This document shows, one piece after another, positions 24,917-37,957 of a stretch of 64,000 bases of DNA. Made by a program: the position numbers and the translations under genes. This DNA is from Acephala macrosclerotiorum (lineage: Eukaryota > Ascomycota > Leotiomycetes > Helotiales > Mollisiaceae). The number at the start of each line of letters is the position of its first letter. The stretch's first letter is position 1. Where the stretch lies: the NCBI GenBank assembly GCA_014904845.1, contig MU119485.1, positions 1,885-65,884 of the forward strand, given 5' to 3'. The notes below the pieces were generated by a model. The model did no database searches. It worked only from the letters and a program-made list of their open reading frames with translations, and had not been told where the DNA came from.

Positions 24917-25737
24917 GAATTTGCATGAACTGCTGTCCGTTATGTACTGAAAATGAACTAGACATTCGCAAACTTCACTTTGCCTTTGACGATAGTTAAA
25001 GGTTTCTTGCTAGGGGAAAAAAGGTCCACGTAGAGTTTATATAATAACACGTAATATTTTTGAAAATTTAAATCACGTTTTGCGCCAAAGTTTTGCCAAG
25101 AAACGCTAAGATGTATTGCTTTTAGTATTTAAAGCTCCCCATAGAATAGCTCTAGCTCCCCGTAGAGCTCGGGGAAGGAATGCCCCCACTCGCGCCGGCG
25201 GAGCCGCTGCGAATAAAAGCTCTATAGTTAAAAGTTTTAAATTATTTCAAAGTTCAAGTCGTCAAAGGCAGGGCATGGCGCGAGGTACGAGGGACATCCC
25301 ACTATATGGTATCCATGGAGGAGTTCTATTGCGTCGTTCCGTACTGGTAGCCTTAGACTTGATTGTGCACGTGAGCAGGAACACACGTGATACTATCTCC
25401 TCGTTTCCATTTGGAGACGAGATAGAGTTGGAAGGAGAGACCTTCTAGTTCTTATGGGCAACGAATTTATTGCCTGGGCTTCTTATCATATGCCATTGTG
25501 AGCAATGAACAATGGAGGTCCTTGAGGCTTGCCCGATTGCCTAAACGAGGGCAGTCAGTGACAACTAATTCTGCTTCCACTTCACACCACTTCACACTTC
25601 TATTGACATCTCGATTGCTCAGGCGTACAATCCATGCCTCAAAAAAGGAAGGGAGACTGGGTAGCTCTATTCACCATCCCGGAACGGCGCTTACTGCATG
25701 CCGCGTATCCTGGCAAACTTGCTTCATCAATCTCGAT
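24917..25737. other. Intergenic between the Clr5 paralogues
   Basis: The open frames here are short and lack domains. Around 25,020-25,250 there are AT-rich and repeat-like words (gctccccatagaatagctctagctccccgtagagctc), a local duplication of an agctccccRTAGA unit. The end of the region passes into the second paralogue's promoter. Confidence 0.4.
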
Positions 25738-25959
25738 GAAAGTGCAAAAAGATGCAAGAAATTCCGAGATAACTATTGGACTCAAGCTACCGGCACTCTT
25801 CCGGCAGCAAGTCGGTGGTTGCACCCGGGGTTTCACGGATCTCGGTTTCTCAAACGTTAAAATTGCACATTTGTGCACTTTCTCCGAGAGTTCGAGGTCG
25901 TGTGGCGCGCCACGCTGACCCCTGCGAGCTGAATATACACATCTGAAAAGTGCAAAAAC
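25738..25959 (+). promoter_or_regulatory. Promoter motif set of the second Clr5 gene
   Basis: GAAAGTGCAAAAAG at 25,738-25,751, TTGCACAT then TGTGCACTTTCT at 25,863-25,883, and AAAAGTGCAAAAAC at about 25,945, 64 bases before the start codon. The last two match, in order and orientation, the pair in front of the first Clr5 gene, so the promoter was duplicated with the gene and kept while the sequence around it diverged. Confidence 0.55.
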
Positions 25960-26022
25960 GAGGCTCTCCCCAGGAACAGAAAACAATCGCTTCTGTGCAA
26001 CCACAAAAGAAAGGCAACGACA

Positions 26023-27439
26023 ATGACAAAAGATTGGGAGCGTTACAAGCCGGAGATCAGGCGGCTTTACGTTGCTGAGGCGAAGACATTGGATGAGGTT
26101 AGGTGGGTCTTGAAGGGAGAAGGCTTTGATGCCTCGTGAGTGGAATCTCAAACACTTCATTAAGATCCTTCCAATTTGATCAATTGAGTAATACAAATCT
26201 AGCATTCGTGCCTATCGAATGAAACTGGATGCTTGGGGTTTCCGGAAGAATGCCTCATGTCACGTGCGAAAGAGACGTCGACTCAATGGCCCCGAGAGTC
26301 CTCCAACTCGGAGTAGCGAAGCACTCGTTCGGACGGATACCACACCGCTCTCTTCTGATTCTCAACAACGTATCGACCTCCACCGCCCCTCTACCTCCTC
26401 TCAACCCGAGGGTCCCGAGGAAGCGGAGGAGGAACCCAACGAAACCTCGCTGGACTCAGGAAGACCTCCATCAGACTCGCAACCCAAGGTTACCTATAAA
26501 ACATCTGCATTCGAGGTTCGACTACGATGTGCGCTCGCAGAGTACACATTTGCCTTACCATTTGGAGCGATGAAAGCCTCAAAGCTCATGCGAATGCTCG
26601 CACCACCTTGTCCTGAAGACGTCCGCAACTATTTCACACTTGAGCTACTTCTCGCAAAGTGGCAATCAGATGGCTCATACCTGCAAATCGCCTTGGATCT
26701 TCTACCAGACTACGATGCTGCCTTCGTCACGGACTTCTACGGCGGAAATATATTTAAGGTCATCGACGAAAACGTGGAGCCGCACGAAAAGCTGGTTTTG
26801 ACTAAGGCTTGCTTGGAGCGCATGCTTGTCGCGCTCGCCACCTGGCCCGATGAGTATCAATCGGGAAACCCAATATACGCCTGGCAGGAACCGTTGTGGG
26901 CGGCTGCGCGTGCGACAAGTTGGAAAGAGGTGAAGAGCAATCTCAGGGACGAGCGCCTTGGGCAAGAGACCATGGGCGAGTCTTTCTTCAGCTGTGCTCT
27001 TCTTGTCATTGCACAAGACGTCTTGGCAAGATGCATGAAGCATATCAAAGCCGCTCGAGGAATTACATGGTCAAACGGCGACATAGCTGATGTTCGCGAA
27101 CTACGGAACGATTACATGGAGGTACTTGAGGACTTCGCAAATGCAGCACCTGAGTTTGACCTGGACCGAAGCTGGTACAAATTTGCATTGAAGATGAGCA
27201 AGTGGGAGGACCGCAAAGTGGAGGAGGCCCAGCAAACACCGAAGCCTACTAAAGGACCTGGACAAGAAAGAAAACAAGCCGAGTCTAGTATAAACGATCA
27301 GAACATAGCCCAACAAGTTCAACGTCAGGCAGGGTTTGAAGCAGCCCTCAATTTCGTTTTTGGGTACACCGACACCACAAACTTGTACATGTCGTTGTCT
27401 GCCGTTGCGCCGACCATGGTCAAGGATTTGCTGAAGTAA
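26023..27439 (+). CDS. Clr5-domain protein, tandem paralogue 2
   Basis: Exon 1 26023-26135, intron 67 nt (GTGAGT...TCTAG), exon 2 26203-27439; 449 residues. Clr5 domain at residues 1-55 (MTKDWERYKPEIRRLY, GEGFDAS, RAYRMKLDAWGFRKN), followed by basic KRRR and a Ser/Pro/Glu-rich linker. The C-terminal region is collinear with paralogue 1: LLAKWQSDGSYLQIALDLLP, FYGGNIFKVIDE, ARATSWKEVKS, then LDRSWYKFALKMSKW. It has about 60 extra residues at the C terminus, Lys/Gln-rich then a hydrophobic end. First exon length, intron phase and position are identical to paralogue 1, which proves tandem duplication. Function unknown. Confidence 0.85.
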
Positions 27440-27522
27440 ACCTCCCCTCTGGTACCGAACACAGTGTACGCAGAACAAGATCTGACGAACATTCATCCGT
27501 CACTCACAAGCATACACCGAGA

Positions 27523-28421
27523 ATGCCAGAGCCCGGTGTCAATAGTTATAGTGGTTCTCAGCGTGGGACCAAGGACGAAGCCGAGCCATCCAGGCTAAAT
27601 GGGCAGTGGGCAGAGACAGTGCCCAAAGGTGAGAACAACATTGTGGCTGTTGAATTCAGCTTGGTCACTGACAATTTGAAGAATCCAGTACACAAGGGAC
27701 CAATTGAATGGACGCTCTGTCGTCGACAAGATGTCAAGCCCGACCAGAGAGACTGACATGACTTCGACAGGCACAAATCTTGCACATAACCTTCTCGGGT
27801 ACCGGCATTACAACCCCATTCAGAATTTTCAGGTTCTTTTTCAAACCTGGAAGAAGAAGGAGGACCTTGTCGCCAAGATGATAGAATTTGATTTGATCCC
27901 TCTGACACTGGACAGCCGATATGCTCCGACGTTCCTTCATCTGGGTTCAAATCTATTAATTTCTCTAATCATGCTGAAAACTGATCCAGCGGACCAACTA
28001 CCATACAGGAAAGCACTCCTCGAAGCGTTTGCAGAGTGCTGTCGGCGTAACATTGATTCTAGTTTCGGCCTGTTCTACCTAGAGTGGCACAAAATGTACG
28101 AGTCAACAAGCTGGGACCGTTCCAGGCTAGTCTCAAGGCTCTGAAATCTCGGTGCCTTACGACAAGGACATGCATGAGGTAACTCTACAAACCATCTTGG
28201 ATTACACCACTGTCCTCGTTGGCAAACGGTTGCTGGAAAATTTGGAGAAACGAATGTATGCCAGTTTAGGCACCCTTGACGTGTATGCTACTTGCAAGCG
28301 AGAGAGCATAGATATTGTAAGCAGGCTCTTGGAGCTCCGACATCTATTCGAACCAAATGAATGCTCGTGGGTTCCTGTCTACGCGAGCGGGACAGTCGAA
28401 GAAAGTAGCCACGCACAGTAA
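27523..28421 (+). pseudogene. Decayed third member of the Clr5 gene family (C-terminal part)
   Basis: Frames at 27,523-27,756, 27,704-28,144 and 28,152-28,421 together follow the C-terminal region of the two upstream paralogues. Seen in order: FQTWKKKEDLVAKMIEFDLI (compare LLKWQTDGTYL), a LGSNLL word where the others have GGNIF, FYLEWHKMYESTSWDRSR (compare YAWQEPLW then TSWKEV), and IVSRLLELRHLFEPNE in the place of the VLEDFF segment. The Clr5 domain is missing: the first frame begins MPEPGVNSYSG with no Clr5 motif. The frame breaks near 28,128-28,145 (stop in two frames). A possible intron (GTGAGA...ATCCAG, 60 nt) lies in the first frame. I infer a truncated, drifting paralogue; a rearranged but expressed gene is not excluded. 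Confidence 0.5.
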
Positions 28422-29209
28422 TTGGCTATATCCCATAGGAAAACTACAACATCAAATGAGGTACAGGCAATTTTCATGGCTGAATTTCGCAACAAAATAA
28501 ATGATATTTTTGGTCAACTTTGACTTCGAAATGAACGCAATCATTGAGCGACGTGGTTGATGACTTAAGAACCTTATAACAACACGACAATGCGAAGCTG
28601 TACCACGTAACATGTCGTAACACATCACTCAATGGTCTCGCCCTATGTATTTGCATATTTCAGGCAACAATATCCATGGTTTTTGTCAGGAAATTCTCCA
28701 ACCCTAGAATTGTCGCTCGAAAATTCGCCACGTGACAGAGACAACTTGACAATTCAGGTCTATCCCAAAGTAACCTTACTTGTATTCTTGTTGAAAGGGT
28801 TCCAGAGTTAATTTCAAGATAGTGTTCTGTTACATGTCGCGGTTGGTTGCAAGAGACGAAAGAACTTGAGTTCGAGTTCGACAAAGAAGCAGGGATGTAC
28901 GGCGACCTGGAGAGGCCATTTGCGCGCGGAACTTTTAAACTCGTCCTGGCAATAAATTTTGAGCTTCAATATCAGCGCCAACGACCGACTCTCGACTCCC
29001 AGCACCGACGTCAATCCTCTCTCTCACGCGGCATCTCAATTCATCTTCTTCCCTCTGTCAACTGCTTCCACCGCATCTGCGACGACCAATTGAGATTCAC
29101 ATCCCGGTCAATCACCTCATCACATCCTCTTGTCCACAAAGCACACCTCTTGCGCCCACCAGGGCCACACTACCAACAACCTCTCTTCCTCCACAATACA
29201 TAATTTAAA
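28422..29209. other. Intergenic, upstream of the uS8m gene
   Basis: No gene. The last 250 bases are C/T-rich with CCTCTTGCGCCC and similar words, as in fungal 5' UTRs of ribosomal protein genes. Confidence 0.5.
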
Positions 29210-29698
29210 ATGTCCCTCGTACACCTGGCAAACGTCTGCTCGCACCTTCAGAACGCCTCCCGCGCGCGGTTGGGCCTAACATCCGTCCCCTCAACCAACC
29301 AAATCCTCACCCTCATGCTATCACTGCAAACCCAAGGTTTCCTCAGTTCCGTAACCCGCGGCGGCCTCACTCCTCCACCCCTCGATGATCTTTCCTCCTA
29401 TGTTCCCGAACCAGTTACTCAACAAAACGTCTCAACGAGAAGATTATGGCTCGGAATGAAGTATTGGAATAATGAGCCGGTGTTGAAGAAAATGGAGATG
29501 GTTAGTAAGCCGACAAAGAGGGTTTGGATGGATGTTGAGGGATTGGGGAGGTTAGTTAGGGGGAGGGAGGCGGGGTATGTGAGGGGGTTGACGGGGGTGG
29601 GGGAGTGTTTGTTTGTGTCCACGGATAGGGGGGTGTTGGAGGCGAGGGAGTGTGTTGAGAGGAGGGTTGGGGGGATGTTACTTTGTCGGGTTATTTGA
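29210..29698 (+). CDS. mrps8: Mitochondrial small-subunit ribosomal protein S8 (uS8m)
   Basis: Single exon, 162 residues. uS8 binds the central domain of the small-subunit rRNA and is needed for assembly of the mitochondrial 37S subunit. The N-terminus reads LANVCSHLQNASRARLGLTS, as in fungal uS8m. It is followed by LQTQGFLSSVTRGG, then RLWLGMKYWNNEPVLKKMEM and SKPTKRVW. The C-terminal signature is ECLFVSTDRGVLEARECVE with GGMLLCRVI, matching the conserved STxxGxxxxxEA of all S8 proteins. Length and the absence of an obvious cleaved presequence agree with fungal orthologues. It stands alone and converges on LYS12 with 319 bases between the stop codons. Start chosen as the ATG of MSLVHLANV, conserved in the family. 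Confidence 0.95.
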   Translation: MSLVHLANVCSHLQNASRARLGLTSVPSTNQILTLMLSLQTQGFLSSVTRGGLTPPPLDDLSSYVPEPVTQQNVSTRRLWLGMKYWNNEPVLKKMEMVSKPTKRVWMDVEGLGRLVRGREAGYVRGLTGVGECLFVSTDRGVLEARECVERRVGGMLLCRVI

Positions 29699-30017
29699 GG
29701 AGAGCACTCGAGGATGAAGCCTGGATGAAGTAGCTGGATTTGGCTGGAGAGATAATATGCCAATCGAAGAGATGTCTCTACATTAGTTGTCGAGAAAGCT
29801 TGGAGCGGAGAGGCCCAACATCTGTGAGGAATGGAGGAAGTGTGTAACATACGGGAGCATGGATGGCGTTGACCAAGGCTCTACCTTGCATGCATGGTGT
29901 ACGGGATAGTGTACAGGATTCTCACCTATTTTACGTGTATAAAATTCAAGACTGCTTCACAGAGCCGGATATCTCCAATTTTAGACGCCTCTATCAACTA
30001 AGTCTATCGTATCACAT

Positions 30018-31148
<1,131 letters not shown>

Positions 31149-31780
31149 GTTGTGTGGTTGTTTTCTTCACATCAACAGCGAAAAATGTTGGATTCGATCC
31201 GAGATCGCTTCACCGGCAGCCTTGCACAGCTTTGTTCCACATTCGGCACACGCCCCTATTCTCCTAACACGCGCACTTCCCCACCCCCAATAGAGATAGT
31301 CTGTGTTCCATAGAGAGGTGCAACCACTGAGCCCCTGGCAATACCAGGTCGAATAATAAAGTTGAGACTTGGAGTGTGGCAGGTGGACTAAACTCCTTCA
31401 ACAAGGACAACGAACTTTGAACTTTCTCACAAGCCTTTTCTCCATTTATTATTTGTGAATTCTTCATCCCATCTTGGACTTCGCATTGCGCCCAGGTTCG
31501 CGTTATTTACAAAAAGCGCGCTGGTCAACGTAGTACGCGATCTTCTTGTGCTCCGTTTGCAACATTGACCACCTCGAACACAAGGGTCGTGTCTTGATCT
31601 TAGACCCTCACCTTCGCATAAATTTACACCGCTTTGGATACCATAATTCACTACAGTACAGTGTCTGATTCAACTCCGACTCACCTTCGAGATATCGAAT
31701 CTGCGAAGCTGGTCTGCAGTCCCGTTCCTGAGAAGCTGGCTCTTGCCTGATTCTGACGCCCTCGAGCGTGCTTGCCTATC
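31149..31780. other. Divergent intergenic region
   Basis: Shared promoter region of LYS12 (minus) and the disordered-protein gene (plus). No additional ORF worth listing and no clear motif identified by eye. Confidence 0.5.
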
Positions 31781-33887
31781 ATGTCGGGGGTCCGCAATCT
31801 GCTCGCCATGTTTGAGCAGGGCAAACAAAACAGTCCGCCGGATAGAGGAAGAAGTCAAGGGGATTCTGCAGGTGAGCATTCACTGTCTATAATGGTGCGT
31901 GGAAGGAGCGAAAGGGGCTAAGGGTTTTTAGTTGGTGCGAGCAACGGGACGAGCCCTCGACCTCGTACGTATTTTTCAAGCCATGCCTTGGGACTTTGAC
32001 TGATACACGACAGTATCCAAAATTCGGACATCGTTCGTCACGGTTGAGAAGAGCGGCCAAATAGGATTGCAGATGATGAGAGATATCAACGGAGAGCCAA
32101 GTCTGACGAAGAGGAGGACGTCCTTCAGCATCGACGAAGAAGATCATCCCAAGGAGACGGCAGAACGGAAGCAGAGCATAGCGACAGAGTTTGAGGCCAG
32201 GAAGAACAGCACAGTAGTTTCAGAGACAATACCAGAGATGGCAATCAAGACTCCCTCTGGGGAACCAGAGAAGACGTTGGATGGGGCAGGAAGTAAGGTG
32301 CCGGTGAAGGAAGCACCAAAGGCAGATAAAGGCAAGGCAGTGGAGGAGAAGGCAACATCTGCGGGGAAGACAACGAACGGACATACGAACGGCACTACAA
32401 AGCCTGCTGCGGCGAAAACTGTGGAGAAGGGCGCCCCGAAACATACAACCAGACCTACCCCTATTTCAACGACAGCAAAGACTACGACCGTACCTAAAGC
32501 CTCTCCCAAGAAATCACCTCTACCCAAGACACCAACAACACCCGGTAGCAGGAGTCACCCAGCGACCAAAGCTCCAGAGAAGAAGGTCGAGAACAAGGTG
32601 GAGAAGAAAGTAGGGAAGAAGGTTGAGAAGGAACCAGCCAAAGCCCCAGCTCCTGCTCCTGCTCAAGCAAAACCTGCTAGCAAGCCACCTACTACCCATA
32701 CCTCCGGTGCCCCTGCGAAGACTCGAATACCCGCATCCCCTCCTCAGACGGGATTCGTTAAGCCAAGACCAAAATCACCTACTCGTCCAGTGAAGCTACC
32801 AGCTTCTCTCACAGCACATACTGCTTCTTCAGGCTCAAAGACCTCAGCCGCAGGGCCTCCACCAAGCAGACAAACACTGAGCCGTGCCTCTGGCAATGTG
32901 CAGGCAACCAATTCCCTCCAAGCACACCATGCATCATCACGCTCTCCCAGCCGTGCCAGCACCGCAACAACGAAGACCAGCACCCTCACACGCAAGCCAT
33001 CTACACCCAAGAGCTCGACCTCAACCCGACCATCACTTGGCCCTCCTCCAAAAGAACTGAAGAAGCAGCCCTCCCGACAGAGTCTGCCCGCACCAGCAGA
33101 TGAATCATTCCTTGCTAGGATGATGCGACCAACTACAGCTTCAGCATCGAAGACGGCCGAGAAGCCATCAACACCTCCAAAGAGATCACAATCAGCAAAG
33201 CGACCGACTACGAGAGATGGATCAACGAAACCTACAACGAGTCTTGGTAGTCCAGCAGCGAAGGCACGCAGACAAAGCCCGGCAAAGAGTCCTACGAAGG
33301 AGATTAAGCCTGCGCCAAAATCCCCAGAGAAGGCTAAGGAGGAAGCAAAGGTCGAGGTGCCTTTACCCACGAAGGCCGACAGTGCTGTTTTACAAGAGGC
33401 GCCGGCGAATGATGTAGTTGTATCTCCGCCACCTGAGATTGAGCAAGGCAAGTCCGTTGAGCCTGAAATCACAGAAGTGGAGGAACGCCACGTTGAGGAG
33501 CTCATCCCAAAAACCGTCCAGGAAGAACCAGCTGCTGAAGAACTCGCTATTGAGGAAGAAGAGAAGGCAGCTCCTGTTGTCGGGGCGGAAGAGACAAAGG
33601 AAGATGCCCCTGCTGTTGTCGAAGCTGCTGAGACAGAGAAGGAGAGCGTTCCCGCTTCAGCAGTTGAGGACCCAGCAGTTGTCAACGAAGAGGTCACCAT
33701 CCCAGAACCAGAGCCAGTCAAAGAAGACCCTACCGAGACCAAGGCAACCGAGCCCGAACCAATCGTTCACCAAGAAGTCACGAAGCCCGAGATCAAAGAA
33801 GACCCCGAAGATGTTAAGGCTAGGGAAGAAATCGCGAGGCTGAATGCTGAAGTAATGAAGGCTGCTGCTGAGGAGGAGACCTATTAA
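31781..33887 (+). CDS. Conserved Lys/Pro/Ser/Thr-rich disordered protein
   Basis: Three exons, 31781-31871, 31932-31964 and 32014-33887 (introns 60 and 49 nt); 665 residues. The N-terminus is the conserved part: MSGVRNLLAMFEQGKQ, DRGRS, SPRPLSKIRTSFVTVEKSG. Many filamentous fungi have such a short N-terminal block before a disordered body. Residues from about 75 to 480 are Lys, Pro, Ser, Thr and Ala-rich. The last 170 residues are Glu/Val/Pro-rich and end in a short helix (EEIARLNAEVMKAAAEEE). No enzymatic domain; possibly a cytoskeleton or scaffold protein, by composition only. Frame continuity across both introns makes the structure solid. The long antisense frame (32,744-33,742) is a by-product of the biased composition. 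Confidence 0.85.
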
Positions 33888-36800
33888 GTTTTTGGCTCGA
33901 AAACGCAGCTCTAGTGATGTAAAGGGATAGGGGGAGATGTGAGAAGTGGTGGGTGAGTGAAACAGGAGGTAAATTTGTATTTAGGGAGTATGAGTGTGTA
34001 AGAACCAGAATTGTGGGTTTGGAGCAGTGTGGAGTATGAAGTAGCATTAAGAATGCAAGTGATATCCCAACTCAGGCCGCTTCCTTTTGTGATTTTTGTC
34101 GTGCTCGCTGCCATTGGACGGATCGGGAGAGCCGTTCACCACGAGGAAGTGAAACCTGGAGGTATAGCAAGGTCTAGACATAGTAAGTGATAATTATTTG
34201 AATGCGTCTATCTAATCTTTTACAGCATAGTACTCGTCATCAACACCACCACGTCAATCCATCCCCATTCCAAACATCCACCTTCAGGTTCGTCGTATAT
34301 CTCATACTCACTTGCAGAGGATCGACATCAAATTCCTCGATGAGTCATGGGGTTTCCATGTCAATTGGCATAGCAACATTTCAGCGTTCAGTTCCCTAGA
34401 AGTAGAAGGGAAGGTTGAGAATATCCCATGAGCTTCTTTTACTTAGGCGCTGAGTACTTGAGCGTTGACGAGGCCCAGCTGCAGAGGTCAGGATGCATGA
34501 GGATGAAGACAGTCTCCCGTGGCATGAGGACGTTGAGTCAGGGCTGGGCCAGCTCCGCAGGTGTGGTTGATCGATCCTTGCGTTCATAGTAGGAATTGCT
34601 CGGAAGATTCTAGTTGAAGGGTGTTATTGAAGGAAAGACTAGACTTCCTCGCTGGGTGTTATGAGGAAGCTGCGTTGGATAAACTGTCAATTCTCTGCGA
34701 TGCTTCTTACGTGTCAGCAGATAAAAATTATGCGAACGACTGGGAATGAAGGCGTGCTCCACGCGACTAGATGTTGTGTTACAAAAGCGTCCCACGCTCT
34801 TGGAGAAAAGTGAAGCGCCCACGTGACTCGAAGGATCGAAAGCAGACATTGTTGACTAGTAGTGCTCTGTACTACGGTGCCGACTTTTCTTTCTATGTCT
34901 TTTTTGTAAGAATGGAAGAGGGGATGATGTTAGGCTGAAGGTGAGGAGTCGATGTTGAGGAAAGGAAAGGAAACACATTGTATTGTTGTGTTGTTGCGAC
35001 GGTGATGAGATAATTATGGGAGGGAATGTTTGTTGGAGTGTTTGGTGGAGCCAGGTCTCGGCACCGAAGTTGAAGTTGTGGGAGATTGAGTTGAAAGGGG
35101 AGGATGCGGGAACGTGAAGGTGTCGAAAATGTTACGCGACCTGAAGGGGGCGTTCTAAATATGCGAGATGTCTAGAGATCTGTTGACGCGTCAAAGGTGA
35201 GTCTCTACGAAGGCAGGTAGGTGCCTGTCGAAGTCCTTTCTTCGTTTGGCGAGTCAAAAAAAAGTCTGTAGGCCAAAAATAATTGGATTTACTCAGCAGT
35301 TGCCAGTACTGACAAACAACCACGCTTGCACCCTAGCTCGAACTGTCTTGGAACTCTGGGAAAGGAAGTGAAAGAGATGTTTGCTTACAGACTTAAAGTA
35401 TGGTACAATAGTGTTTTAGTTTTCAATTGCTGAGCCAAGACGACTGTCCTAGTCGATGGCGAGTGAGCTAAGCATAAGCTGAGCAGATCGATAGTGACGA
35501 ACTGAGCCTGAGCCAAACCGAATAGTGGTGGACTGAGCTGAGAAGCTGAGCCGATTGTGTCATGGTCATGGACTGTTCACTATTAGCTACGATTTGAAGC
35601 AAGTGTTGAAAGTTTCAAGACAGTTCAGCTAGAGTGCTTGAGTGGAGTCACCTTCGCTAATTTAAGTCTAAACATAAATTCAAAAGGAGTGGATCTGCCC
35701 AAACCTGATGCGAAGAACCTCAACTTCGGTCACTAAAAGATTTAGCTAGAATGCAAGGTTAAAAGATCCAAAAGGATTTTTGGATTGTAGCCATTGATAT
35801 ATGGTCAATGTAAGGCTCACAAACACAAACGCTCAAACTCAAATTGTCTCGTATCTGTGGGAGAGAAAGGACTTTTTGTACTTACAAGCCAGTCATGCCT
35901 GAGCAGAATTTCTCTGAACAGGTTGTCGACCTTACACTGTGGTGTTCAGTGAGGTTGGTTCATTTCCCATTCTGTGGCTGTTCAGAAAGGTAGGCTAATC
36001 ACTATAGGAAGTTAGTTGCAAGTTTGGAAGTTATGAAAGCAAAGCTCCGAGACAATTTGAGCTTGAGCAAAACCGAATTCGCCTACTCAAATCTATATAA
36101 GTGTTTGCTAGCCGAGTGTGCCTGTGTTTGTGAAGCTGAACCGATCGTGAATTTATGGCATACTACTTCCATTCGTGCGTATACCAGTAGATCGCCCCTC
36201 GCCCCTCCCCCATTTTTTCCCTTCGTTCTAATCTCTGCCTTTTCCATGCTCTATCTTGAAGAACTGTTTTTGACGAGCGTCTGCTGGCACCGACCATAAC
36301 TTTCGGCAAGTTCGGAGACTTCATCCCGGCAAAACATGTGTAAATTGAACGTACCTTTCTATTCTGATAGTAAATCTTGACATACAGAAGATGAATCGAG
36401 GGCTCTAGGCTGTGCCAATGCGTATCTATGTCTCTTTTATGCGCACCTAAGGTCCGAAATAGACCTCGCGTAGCAACTATACGCAAGAAGAACTATGCCT
36501 GCGCCGACATCTTACTGGGCTTCAAACAGGAAGCAAAAGAAGAGCACTCCAGAATCAAAAAGATATGCCTCTCTCAAGTTGTCTTGGATTTTCAAGAACT
36601 TGGAAACGATTTGTTACACTTACTGATTGTTTGAAGGGTTCCCTTGGAGGGACTGATTACTACACTGTAGTAGAATTTTTTTTCTGTGAATTGGCTTTTT
36701 CTGAAGCAGCTCCATGCGGGAGTTCGCATTGAGACCTTACAATTTGCGGCGAATGGCTAGGATCAGCTTGGTCTTACTAGCAGAGGCAGGATCGGAGAGC

Positions 36801-37157
36801 AATCAACTGCACTTATTTACTGCTAGATTTGCTTCATTAACTTGATATTGTGTTGAAGATCCGAGACAGCTAAGCCTTTCTGGCTTTGATGTTGAAGTTT
36901 GGCTAATTTAAGACTTATATCCCAGGAGGGAGGTATTCCTTGTTGGAGGCAGATGTACTTCGGATTTGGGGTGTTTGTGTGCAGGAAGTCTGGATGAAAG
37001 GCGCAAAATAACATGCAGCATGTTTGCATGTGCTGTTACTCGAAGTTTCGAGGGAGTTGAAAGAAGAACCGATCATGCTCTTCAACTACGCTAGTAGTTC
37101 AATCTTAAACTCAAGTTCTGAACCCACTCTCTAATGTCTCCAGAAATTCTTGAACAT
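33888..37157. other. Large gene-free region (3.3 kb) with dispersed short repeats
   Basis: No frame here has a domain, a signal peptide or good codon use. A degenerate direct repeat is visible: 35,502-35,523 (ctgagcctgagccaaaccga) recurs at 36,056-36,079, and gaagctgagccgattgtg (35,542-35,559) recurs as gaagctgaaccgatcgtg at 36,132-36,149. The spacing is about 555-590 bases. It may be a remnant of a small tandem duplication or solo repeat. The rest could hold non-coding transcripts, which I cannot show. Confidence 0.5.
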
Positions 37158-37957
37158 TTACAAATTCCCCTTCACATCTTTATAATCAATATCCCTATCA
37201 GGATACGCCCCCAACGCCAACACAAACTCAACCAACGTCCCCTCACCACCCCAATACTCCGTAACAAAAGCCCTCGTCAGATCCAACCCATTCAAAAGCG
37301 CACCACTAGTCCACAATTTCCCATCTCTAACCCAACGCTTCTCAACCCAATTGACCCCAGGAGCTGTTTGGCGGAGACCGTCCAACATTGGTCTAGGACC
37401 CGTTGCGGTTTTACCTTCGAGGAGGCCTGATTCAAGGGCCGAGAGGAAGCCCCCGCAGATGGTGATGAATGCTGCGCTTTCTTCGTAGGCTTTGCGGATG
37501 AAGGCTTTTTCGGCTTCGTTGAGGTGGTATTTATTGTCGTGCGCTCCCATGAGGACGATATCTAGTGGTGGGCAGGTTGCGAAACTATCCTATTACGCTT
37601 TAATTAGGATTTAATATTCAGATTTGCGGAGAAGATGAGATCTCTTACTGTGGGGTTGATGTTTGTACCAGCGGTCAAGTGTCCTGCTTTCCCTGTCTCG
37701 TTGACCCAGTGGAACTCAACGTTTAGGGCTTGAGCTTGGAGATGCTCAGGCATGATGCCTTCGGGAAAGTTGTGCACAAATTTCTTGGAGATGGCGCTGA
37801 ACATGTCGATTGGTGCTACATCTAGAATTTCGGTTTCGCTGTGCTTTGGATTAGTAGCTGTTTGGAGAAGTTTTGGGGTTGAGACTGACGAATTGACCAA
37901 GATGACACCAACTTGAAGAGTGCGGTGAGGCTTCGAGAGGTTGATTGGATCGGACAT
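37158..37957 (-). CDS. DJ-1/PfpI family protein (class I glutamine amidotransferase-like)
   Basis: Exon 1 37957-37649, intron 59 nt (GTAAGA...TAATAG), exon 2 37589-37158; 246 residues. The domain fills most of the protein: LQVGVILVNS as first strand, LDVAPIDMFSAI, PPLDIVLMGAHDN, the nucleophile elbow FITICGGFLSALESGLL with Cys148 as candidate catalytic residue, then the WVRDGKLWTSGALLNGLDLT block and VTEYWGGE. Fungal members act as isonitrile hydratase-like or stress proteins, or have unknown substrates; the exact reaction cannot be told. The spliced reading DSFATCPPLDIV fits the family and fixes the 3' splice site. Intact, between two poorer regions. Confidence 0.88.

Noticed and set aside
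32744..33742. 332-codon open frame on the minus strand
   Set aside because: It is antisense to the Lys/Pro/Ser-rich coding exon. Its Ser/Val/Gly-rich product follows from the biased composition of the real gene.
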